Source: Ophiothrix spiculata
Taxonomy: Eukaryota; Echinodermata; Ophiuroidea; Amphilepidida; Ophiotrichidae
Assembly (NCBI GenBank): GCA_000969725.1
Contig: JXSR01S073091.1
Length of the DNA stretch: 30,332 nucleotides
Strand: one strand, 5' to 3'
Shown piece after piece: positions 20,401 through 29,012 of the stretch. The position numbers and the translations under genes were made by a program. The notes beneath the pieces were generated by a model that saw nothing but the letters and a program-made list of their open reading frames with translations, was not told the origin of the DNA and made no database searches. Within the stretch, counting starts at the first letter, position 1; the number at the start of each line of letters is the position of its first letter.

Positions 20401-20735
20401 TTCAACAACGAAAATATTCATGAAAACATATGAATTAAAAACAGAGAGGCCTACTCATCTTCATAAAAATATTCAGGAGAATATGAAAATTCTGAAGCAA
20501 AGGGATAGTTTATTTAATGTTGATGTTTGTTGCTTTGACGTTTTCAATTGTTCTTGAGCACCAGGCTTTGCACGTGCCTGGCGCGATGAACAGTGCGCTG
20601 ACTTTTAAGTTCTGTGTAAACACACTTCCGTGTGTGACGCGCTGTGCCGTTCGTGACGCGCTAATTTGAATATCAATTTGTGGATTCATCACGAATCAAC
20701 AACGGTACGCTGAGATACAGTGAGTTGTTGAAGGT
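20398..20735. repeat. Second, overlapping inverted-repeat structure
   Basis: ACCTTTCAACAAC (20398-20410) pairs with GTTGTTGAAGGT (about 20723-20734). The word CACGAATCAACAAC near 20690-20703 complements the inner end of the first foldback (GTTGTTGATTCACG, 20356-20369). Two GTGACGCGCT words sit at about 20634 and 20653. The block looks like a further, older part of the same element family, which would put a composite of about 500 bp directly upstream of the HINT exon. Confidence 0.5.
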
Positions 20736-20799
20736 TGAAATGTACACCAGCCTAACTTGGAAAGGAAAGACATATTTTTGATATTGACCGACCATTTGA

Positions 20800-20928
<129 letters not shown>

Positions 20929-21080
20929 CTTTGCTGAAGTTATCCTGTTGACCAGGCTAACAACTGAAAAGACATCTTGACAACACTTCTGGATCTAGAT
21001 CATTTCATTGTGTGTATATGATTTTGATATATGATTGTAATGTCAGTAATTGACAATAAATGACATTTAGTAATTACAAA
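20929..21080 (+). other. HINT 3' untranslated region
   Basis: Runs from the stop to just beyond a canonical AATAAA at 21055-21060. The cleavage site is expected 10-30 bases further. At about 150 nt it is short but normal. Confidence 0.7.
21055..21060 (+). promoter_or_regulatory. Polyadenylation signal AATAAA
   Basis: In TTGACAATAAATGAC, 127 bases after the HINT stop codon. It is the first AATAAA after the stop. Confidence 0.75.
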
Positions 21081-21997
21081 AGTATTTTACAGTGCTAGGA
21101 TTTTGGTAAAGTTCTAATAACCTTGCAAAGACACAACCTAAGCAAATCTCCATATTACATAAGATTTAAATCAGTTTCTCTGCACTTGTGAGGATTTTTT
21201 TTTTTTTTGGGGGGGGGGCTTTAAACATATTTTCAAAAGCTACATAAAAAAATATGGGTGTACCATTTAAGGCTCATTTGCCAGCTTTGGTCGTACTAAA
21301 AATGTTGCAACCCAAATATGGAAAATCTCTGAGCCATTGTCTATTCTTTCTATGCAAGGTTCCCTCTATTTTAGCTCTGATTTTAATTGACGAATACCTG
21401 AGTCATACACAATCATGTGTTACAATTTGATTTTAATACATTTCTACAATTTGGTCATCATGCTTTGATTAGTTTGAAGTTATTTTTTCAAAATACTATA
21501 ACCCTTTATACATTATCAAATTACTTGTAATGTTACAAGAATTACTAAAATATATATTTTTCTTATATATGTAAGGTATATGGTTAACGAAAGATGTGAA
21601 TTGTGTATTAAAATCAGAAAATTTAGATATAGACAGTGTTCCAATAATTTAATATTGTGCATGGTTATGGTGCTGTTTTTCCCCTAAAGTTGGTCACACA
21701 TGCTGCACAGAGTTTATATCATTCTAAAGTTGTTGTTTTTTTGTGGGGGGTTGTTGGTATTGTTTTTAAAAATTTAGCAAATCCATCAATGCAATACTGT
21801 TAGTTTTCTTCTTTTTAAAACTACTTTAGATGAAATAAATTTAGTGATGTGAATGAATTTTTTCTCATATAATTGCACCAATACAAATTTTACATCAATC
21901 ACATTAAAGGGCTAGAATTAACAAAGATTGTGCAAATATCACACAAATTTCATTAATCTGAATGAAATATATGGTTCATGTTTCCTTACAAAAAGTC
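21081..21997. other. Intergenic, with a T-then-G tract
   Basis: No gene recognised. Fourteen T followed by ten G at 21195-21218. A weaker TTTTTTTGTGGGGGG occurs near 21733. Such T/G blocks are frequent just inside the ends of some hAT-type MITEs, but no TIR partner could be matched here. Confidence 0.5.
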
Positions 21998-22219
21998 TTA
22001 AATCAAACAGTTCAAAGACATTCGCCAACCCAAGAGATGTTCGCTTATGATATTCTCTCCGACTTATTTGGTCAAATGACACTTACAATGCTTGAGTATG
22101 GGTTAAATCAATGTTACCATCGATTTAACCATTGCAAGCAATATTTTCTCTGTATTTTAGAGAATATATCAGAGCGAATATCTCTCGGATGGAAGAATGT
22201 GTTTTGATGCCAAGCCTTA
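21998..22219. mobile_element. Foldback MITE, family A copy 2
   Basis: TTA (21998-22000) and CAAGCC TTA (22217-22219) delimit a 216-bp element homologous to 6107-6366. Shared words in order are CAAAGACATTCGC, GAGATGTTCGCT, ATTTGGTCAAATGACACTTACAATGCTTGA, AATGTTACC.TCGATTTAA and GAGCGAATATCTCTCGG. It is more diverged, and its left terminus (AATCAAACAG) has lost the GGCTTGG end. The 81-codon open frame at 21962-22207 lies over this element and is not a gene. Confidence 0.8.
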
Positions 22220-22796
22220 TAAAACGAATGGTATCTCTAATATGCATCGGTGGATTTTCTTGATTCTTCACTGGTGATAGACATGACCATAGTCCTGAAC
22301 ATGATATAAAATTTTAAGTTCACAGTTTTTCCATACTCTGAGAAAATCTGCCCCATTTACATGCACAATATTTATTGGGACACCCTGTAGTATGAGATGC
22401 TATCAGATTTATGTAAGGGACACTTCAAAATTCAACCACCAGTTGGCTGCCTGGAACTGGCAATTCTGCAAGGTTAAGCACACTTTTTAGAAAAATAGTA
22501 ACTGTCCAGGAATGATGGCTCTGATCAACTGTCATTAGAGTTTTGAAGTGACCCAATACACAGCTTTGTTGATATTAGTTAATTTTCAAAACAACTCTAA
22601 TATTTTTGAAAAGATGAAACAATATTTGTTTGTTAAATATTTAACAATAAAATCATTTATAATCAAATGTAAAGGAATGCCCAAAGCTACATACTGCATT
22701 AAGTGTGATTTTATTATATGAAAGATTGGAGAGGATGAGTTTCTAAACCATGTGGAAAGATCAATAATAACAAATAAGGCCCAAACCATTATAGTC
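22220..22796. other. Intergenic, no recognised feature
   Basis: AT-rich sequence between two MITEs. The 80-codon minus-strand frame at 22586-22828 runs into the next MITE and shows no motif. Confidence 0.55.
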
Positions 22797-23007
22797 GGCC
22801 TCCAAACAAATTTTTTCCTACCAAACATTTGATTCTAAACAAAATAACTTCAACACCGAGTTAAGACCAAATAGAATTTTGCGCTAGATTGAATTGCCAT
22901 ATACATTGGACCAAATGTTTGTTACCCGTTCACAGTTTATATTCGATGGCAAATATTTGGTGACGTCACAACCAAATGTTGGGTAGGAAAAATTTTGTTT
23001 GGAGGCC
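22797..23007. mobile_element. MITE, family C, containing a CRE-like palindrome
   Basis: GGCCTCCAAACAAATTTTTT (22797-) and its complement AAAAATTTTGTTTGGAGGCC (to 23007) form TIRs of about 35 bp with two or three mismatches, extending to CCTACC(A/C)AACATTTG. Total 211 bp. No clear target duplication (flanks TAGTC and AAATC). The interior holds TGACGTCA at 22961-22968. Confidence 0.75.
22961..22968. promoter_or_regulatory. CRE-like TGACGTCA palindrome
   Basis: Perfect match to the cAMP response element consensus, inside a MITE. An 8-mer can occur by chance. Function is unproven. Confidence 0.4.
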
Positions 23008-23289
23008 AAATCTTTTGCCTGGTGAGATCTTTTCTGTTATATAATTATTATTTGTTGGATTGCATTTAGGTTGGTACAGATAAAATTTTCATTAAAAAAG
23101 TTCTGTGCTGTTTTTATTCCCCTGCTTTGATAAAAGAAGAAGGATTATGTCATAGTAGTGGATGACTGTGTCATCGTTGGCCTGCGTTGTCTGTTTTGAA
23201 AAGGGTTAACATTTGCCCATAACTTCTTCATACCTTGATGGAATGCAACCAAACTTGGGTCATAGGTGTAACATGGCAACCTTCATTTG

Positions 23290-23640
23290 TTAATGAGATC
23301 AAAGGTCATGTACCAAGGTCAAAGGTCATACATCGCCAAGCTACAAGGTGGGCTGAAAATTGACAAATTAGTTGACATTTCTTCTGCATACTTTGATGGA
23401 TTGTTGCCAAACTTGAGCCAAAGTGAGAACATGACAGCATTCTTGTTTTGATGAGGTCAGAGGTCGCATACCAAAGTCAAATGTCATTGTATGGTCGAGT
23501 TGAAATTGTCAAATTAGCCTCAATCAAAAGTGGACGTCCACTTGGAACCAGACTTTCTTTATGGATGTATCGTAACCTTTATTTGTTGATGAGGTCATAG
23601 GTAATATACCAAGGTCAGAGGTCAATTCATAAGTTAAGCT
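23290..23640. repeat. Three-unit repeat with paired DR1-type (AGGTCANAGGTCA) sites
   Basis: Three diverged units each carry two DR1-like 13-mers whose starts are exactly 20 bp apart: 23296/23316, 23454/23474 and 23592/23612. Best sites are AGGTCAAAGGTCA at 23316-23328 and AGGTCAGAGGTCA at 23612-23624. Flanking text is also shared: CTTCTTCATACCTTGATGGA in unit 1 (about 23223) corresponds to CTTCTGCATACTTTGATGGA in unit 2 (about 23381), and TTGTTRATGAGRTCA precedes the sites. The repeat therefore starts near 23200. Units are about 158 and 138 bp apart. Confidence 0.8.
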
Positions 23641-24805
23641 GGAAATGTTAGACCAGGAGCATCTCTTGGTTTTTAGATCTCTTTAGTATTTTTAAAGATA
23701 TGCTTGTGGAAACTAACCTAGATACAATGAACCTTGCAGCAGTGGTGTGAGAGTTTTTAGCTGATTTCAGCTTATTTTATGCCTTCAAAAGAGTAATAAT
23801 TTCAGCTTTTTCTACTAGTTTCAGCCTGTTTTGGACATTTTGCCACTATTACAGCTTTTTCTCACATCCCTGTTGCAGACCTAGTATCAAAAATGACAGT
23901 GGATATAAAAGTGCCCATGGAAGAATGATCCACAGATCGATGGTGTCGGGGGATTTCGGGAGATTTTTTTAAAGCGTGAGATATGGCAATATGTCAGTTG
24001 CCCGTAAACATTACTCATAGATCAAGTGATTACAGAAGTCTCCCGCTTCAGAATTTGAAAAAATTTGACAGGTATGCAACATGCTGCCCTTAAACAAGAT
24101 TCGTTCTTTTGTAGGTAGTATATAATTGCCATGGGATGTTCAATGGTTGTAGCATCCATCTATAATTTGCTGTTATATTTAGATGTTATTTTTCATTGAT
24201 TACTTATGCTATTTCAATGTTTCTCCGCAACTTGACATTTATGTACTTAGAAATTAATTATAGTGGCAATATTGGGCCTCATAATGAGTGCCATTTTAAT
24301 GAAACATTTGAAAGACTCAATTTAAGAACAAATTATTGTGTTGCGAACCTGAGTGTTATTTTATGTTGTTTATAGGATTTTTGACATTTAAAGGTTGTTT
24401 TTCAATTTACCAAATAGGTCATTTTTCGTGGCCATTTTGAATTTGAAACATACACATGACCTAATTTAAAGCCATTTGAAATGTATTCGTTTTGGTTTCA
24501 TTTTTAAAGGCCATTTCCCATTGATGAACAAAATAAAATCTTTTGCAAGTTGTTTGTAATGAAAATTTGATACTTAAACGGCCATTTTGGATGCCATCTT
24601 GGATTTCTCGAAATCCCAAAATGTCACCTGGTCTTACAGGAGACAAGTTAAGCTACCAATATCAATCAAACGCAAAGATACAGAATTTACACCTCAAGGC
24701 AATGTTTTGCAGGACAAAAAATGCATATTTGTTTAGATTCTAAAAAGAAAATTATTCCAAACATTAAGCTAAGCAAATTTTAGCTCCCCCACCTCCTTCA
24801 AAAAA
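23641..24805. other. Intergenic; clustered GCCATTTTG words
   Basis: No gene recognised. Between 24430 and 24600 the words GGCCATTTTGAAT, GCCATTTGAAATG, GGCCATTTCCC and GGCCATTTTGGATGCCATCTTGGAT recur, suggesting a small decayed repeat. Opposing open frames at 24461-24743 are mutual shadows. Confidence 0.5.
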
Positions 24806-25665
24806 TAAGTGGAAACCCGTTAGTACGAGATCGCTTAAAACGACAACCCGTATATTACGAGCGGCAACTCTCAGTCCCGACTTTTCCCCATTGTTTACAA
24901 CACAAATCTGTTCGTTTAGTACGAGGTGAATAATACGAGCTCCGCATAGTAAGAGCACTTACCGTCAGTCCCTAGCTTCATTCATCATTAATTTTTCGAC
25001 GGATAATGCGAGGTCATTTTTAAAGGTTGCTCTCAGTCCAATATTCCTTTCCCAGGCTCTTCTTTTCACTTCGCTTGTGTGTACTATCTTCCTTAAAACC
25101 ACGTGCGAGGAAAGTGTTTCTAGTTCCTAAAGTTATAAGGCAGCTTTAAATGTTTATCTATTATAGCAATGCGAAAAGACGACAGCGTGATAGCTGCTTT
25201 GTTTGAGTTACGATGATACAAAAAGCATACGTCGACGTATAAATTCCACCGCGTCGTACGTGATTGACTAGTCAGTATATTGCGCATTCACTGCTTTGGT
25301 TAGCGATCTTTCGAAAGCGGCGATCAAACGTCTTGGCTTTTAGCAAATACTGCACGGACATGCAAACAAAAAATGGTATTTATGATAAATCTAAACCATT
25401 TTTACTAAAAAACTTATTACATTGAACAAAATCCGGCTCCTTCAACTTGCAAATGGTGTCCAAAGTTAATCAGTTTTACTTGGTGACACAAAAGGAAATG
25501 TCAAATTAGCCCGTTACCGCTACTTCAAACCTTACAATATGCCACTGAAATTTTAATTTCATCATCATAATAGTTACGGTCAGATATATTTTTAATGCGA
25601 GCTCCGCTTAATACGAGCTTTCGGAGTTGGCCCCGGCGATCTCGTACTAACGGGTTTCCACTGTA
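24806..25665. mobile_element. Tigger/pogo-like (Tc1-mariner) non-autonomous element
   Basis: TA (24806-24807) AGTGGAAACCCGTTAGTACG ... CGTACTAACGGGTTTCCACTG TA (25664-25665). The TIR continues with AGATCGC on both sides. CAGTGGAAACCC-type ends with TA duplication and sub-terminal TACGAG steps suit the pogo/Tigger branch. TACGAG/AATACGAG/AATGCGAG words recur at both ends (24823, 24857, 24920-24935, 25005; 25596-25617), and CTCAGTCCC/CTCAGTCCA is repeated (24870, 25032). The 856 bp hold no transposase frame. It is more CpG-rich than its neighbours. Confidence 0.8.
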
Positions 25666-25716
25666 ACTGCATTTAATTACATCAGTTGCTGATTGGCTAT
25701 GCATAAAACACCGGTA

Positions 25717-25733
25717 AAAGCGTGAAACTAATG
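25717..25733. repeat. Direct repeat word flanking the GACTAR region, left
   Basis: AAAGCGTGAAACTAATG here and identically at 27011-27027. Nearby CCGGACAATA...CAGGGGACT (25771-25793) is echoed at 26994 (GGACAATA) and 27244-27266 (CCGGACA..GGGGGACT). Confidence 0.7.
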
Positions 25734-25852
25734 TTGCGTTAGAGTTGATAGCTTATTTTCAGTGTGCAACCCGGACAATAAAAACAGGGGACTGCTTCAC
25801 CGGTGTAGAAGTAATCTTACTCTTACACTGAAAACCTAAATTTGTCAGCATG

Positions 25853-26311
25853 ACTAATTTTAAGTTAGTCCAGATGGTGCCCGTTTTGACTAACGTAAAG
25901 CTAGTAAAATAGGTATGACTAACACATGTGACTAGCATTACCTAGTCCTGCATGCAGGACTAACTTGCATGACTAACATCAACACAAACCATACAAGTTA
26001 GTCCATACCTGACTAGGTAATGCTAGTCCTGCATGCAGGACTAACTTGCATGATGACTAACATCAACATTTCTCATGCACGCTTGACTAACCAGCTTGAC
26101 TAGCTTGGAGGTTAGTCATGTATGCATGACTAACGTAGGCTTGTTGCATGACTAGTTTATGACTAACTTTAAGTTAGTCCAGATGGTGACAATTTTGACT
26201 AACATAACGTTAGTCATGCAATTCAAAGCTAGTCATGCAGGTTTGACTAGCATGGTCAAACTAGTCAAGCTTTTATGAATAACTTGCATGACTAACTCAA
26301 CTAGCCTCGAT
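25853..26311. repeat. Dense cluster of GACTAA/GACTAG words in both orientations
   Basis: I count 26 occurrences of GACTAR or its complement YTAGTC in about 460 bp (17 plus, 9 minus), mostly in TGACTAAC/GTTAGTCA context. TCCTGCATGCAGGA, a perfect 14-bp palindrome, occurs twice (about 25946 and 26028). The 18-mer GACTAGCATTACCTAGTC before the first is replaced by its exact reverse complement before the second. TTTAAGTTAGTCCAGATGGTG occurs at about 25859 and 26168, giving a direct period near 309 bp. No coding frame. Relatives of the words recur at 26860-26960. Confidence 0.8.
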
Positions 26312-26357
26312 TCGAGGCGAAAGGGCTTTGGAGATAGTGAAGAATACCAATACTAGA

Positions 26358-26504
26358 AGTCCTTTTTCTTTTTTTTTTCATCTTATTTTTCATCTTATTT
26401 TTATGTTTTTCCCCCTCTTTTGCCTTAGAGGCCCTTTTTTTTTTTTTTTCTTTCTTGTTTTTTATGTTTTTTCCTCTGATTTCCATGTTTTTCTTCTCTT
26501 TCAG
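26358..26504 (+). repeat. Long polypyrimidine tract
   Basis: Nearly pure T with some C, including TCATCTTATTTT twice and a T run at about 26436-26450, ending in TTCTTCTCTTTCAG. It resembles an unusually long 3' splice-site tract. Open frames over it are low-complexity. Confidence 0.6.
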
Positions 26505-26519
26505 GAGTATTTAGTCCAG
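26505..26519 (+). other. Candidate 15-nt microexon
   Basis: GAGTATTTAGTCCAG lies between a strong acceptor (CTTCTCTTTCAG) and a strong donor (CAG/GTATGT). Fifteen nt would add five residues in frame. No flanking exon was recognised, so this rests on splice-site quality alone. Confidence 0.2.
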
Positions 26520-27059
26520 GTATGTTTGCAGTGCAACTGACAATTTGTTGGTCTACTTATGATCCTACAATCAAAAATGTGTTGGTTTGCTATTTTTTCA
26601 TCAATGCATAAAATAAGTGTTATAAACTGGTCCCTGTCGTTACTTTAGATCATTGTATCCTTCTAGCTGCCCTTAACCTTTTCCCTTGGACCGAGGCTAA
26701 TGACTAACAAGCTGGAAGAGGTGAAGATGTACAACAAGCTTTAAAGCTTAATTCACGCTGTATAGCTAATCCGTCAATAATGTAGAGAGAGGTTTAAGAG
26801 TGGCATTTGAGACCACTAAAATAGTCAGTGAGCTGCATAAAAACAGATGGCTTGCAACTTGAAGTTGGTCAAGCTCTTTTGTACCATCAAGCTAGTCATG
26901 CACCTTATTACACGTTAGTGTAACGTCATGTTAGTCGGTCCTGCATGACTAGCCTCAGTGCTATAGTCCCCCTGAAATGGTAGTCCGCCTTCCTTGGACA
27001 ATAACGGAATAAAGCGTGAAACTAATGCTACGTGTTAGCCTATACTTTATAACTATAAG
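26520..27059. other. Intergenic; second part of the GACTAR-type repeat
   Basis: At 26860-26960 the words GTTGGTCAAGCT, AAGCTAGTCATGCA, ATGTTAGTCGGTCCTGCATG and ACTAGCC repeat the vocabulary of 25853-26311, and TAATGACTAACAAGC is at about 26699. The polypyrimidine tract therefore probably interrupts one original repeat unit. Confidence 0.55.
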
Positions 27060-27095
27060 CAGGGCCGTACGAAGCGCCCCCCCCCCCCGCCCCGA
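27060..27095 (+). mobile_element. Possible hAT-type terminus with C tract
   Basis: CAGGGCCGTACGAAGC followed by 12 C (27077-27088) resembles the CAGGGGCGTAGC...poly-C/G start of many hAT MITEs. No opposite end was located, so the element cannot be delimited. Confidence 0.35.
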
Positions 27096-29012
27096 TCAAA
27101 AAATCAGGACACTTATCGGGTATATATCATACTACTTTTATTGTTCCGTAAATTTTTAGTAAAAATAAGCCAATTCTAGTACAAATATCAAGGTTTTATA
27201 ACTATTTTTGACTGAAAATCAGCAAAATTGCCCTGACTATAAGCCGGACAAAAGAATGGGGGACTAACATTCCTATTAGTACAAGTAGTAGTACTACACT
27301 GACAGGATCTATGGTCACGTCAGGCTAATGAAGTGCAAGGGTTCACAATTACGACTATTATAGATAATTTGATATGCTGCCCTCTTTCAATCCAATTTAC
27401 CTTGTTTGGCAAACAAGAGAGAGTTATAATATTCCTATGTACTTAAAGCTTAATCTAGTTTTATCAAAATAAAATAACCTCATGATCCAATTAACATTTT
27501 TAATTAGTCTTTGTTGAATAATTATACAAAACTAAATCAAGCAACACAAGTTAATCCAGTTTCCAAAATCTACCCCACTATTGAATCTGATTATTTTGAA
27601 AACAGATTTTTAGAACAATGATCTTTCGCCCATAATGCATGAAAATATACGATTAACGGAGCGTTAACGTTGCTACTTCGTCAGTTTTTAATGTCAACAT
27701 TTTATCTATTTTTACACCCACAATAAATCAATGATATATAGGTATTAATTATTACACATTCAGTGTACCATAGGTAAATCGTATCGGATGCAAACAATCT
27801 TTTTAAAAATAAACATCAATTTGAGTCTGTTGGCACCAGTAGTTCAACAAAGCAGATAACCTTTGATATCAATTGTAATATTTATATAGGCCTACCGATC
27901 AACACCAGCCCTATATACGGGGGCACACTCTCCAATGATGGCCGGTATCATTTACAAGTCAATTATACACCCCAAAAAGTTATGACTTTAAATCCCAATA
28001 ATACAACCCTTGATAACCGTTTATATTTCAAGAAATTTTGGAATTTACATCAAAAGAAATATCTTTGTTTGAACAAACGACCCGAGCTTTTTTTTTTTTT
28101 TTTGGGGGGGGGGTGTATTTGATCTCCCGTTGGCTATGGCGGTTGGCACATGTATATACGTCATTTTCAGATTCGAATTTCTCCTCTTACCCAATCCTTT
28201 CCGATCAACACCAAAATGAAAGGAAATTGATTAGAAATAAAACCAACTAGATTTCAGACCTTTTGAGGTCATCTGTTTAGCCTAATTCTGTCTGAAACTT
28301 CAAATTATACAAAGGGAATTGTCACTAGTATGATATTGTTTTTCCCTTTTCAAATATTTACCAAGGTCTGTCTTATCAGAATTTAAAATCCAATGAATAG
28401 GCCTAGATCATATATGCCACACGTTGAGACAAAACTGACATGCGACTTTAATTAAAAGGCCATGTCACTCACTGCAGTGACCTAATATTTTACTTCAAAT
28501 GAATTTTGTGTAAATTTTATCGGTATACCCTTAGTGTAAATCATTTATTAGTTTCTCTTTACTTATAGTTTGATAAGCAAAAATGGAGTTGGTTCATCTG
28601 TTTGTTAATTTTAGAAAAGATATGTTCATTTAGGAAATAAAAACTTTCCGGGGAAAATTGGTAGCCTAGATGAACACTCCCTGAACCATCAAGAATATTA
28701 GTATAAAAGTGCGTTCATTTTATAATAGATTTACTGAGTACAAGAAGGTAATGATTCCACTTACTAGTATTATGTTGATAATAAGTCATGATAAATAAAT
28801 GTTATTGTCAAAATGTAATCATTATTATGTGTCCCTCACGAACCAACAAGAATAAATGAGCAACAAACCAAAATACTATGATACTTTATAAATAAGCCAT
28901 GATCTTACTTCAGGGTCCTGTCGAATTTGTTAGAGGAAAGATATGAAATTAGAAAGCTCAGTATATATAAGCAATGAGAGCAGCATCAACACTGCTAATA
29001 CTTGGACAGTTT
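27096..29012. other. Intergenic, with one T-then-G tract
   Basis: Sixteen T then ten G at 28088-28113, like the tract at 21195-21218. Otherwise AT-rich with no supportable gene, exon or repeat end. Confidence 0.55.

Noticed and set aside
26301-26540. Lysine-rich (minus) and phenylalanine-rich (plus) open frames
   Set aside because: Both are readings of the polypyrimidine tract.
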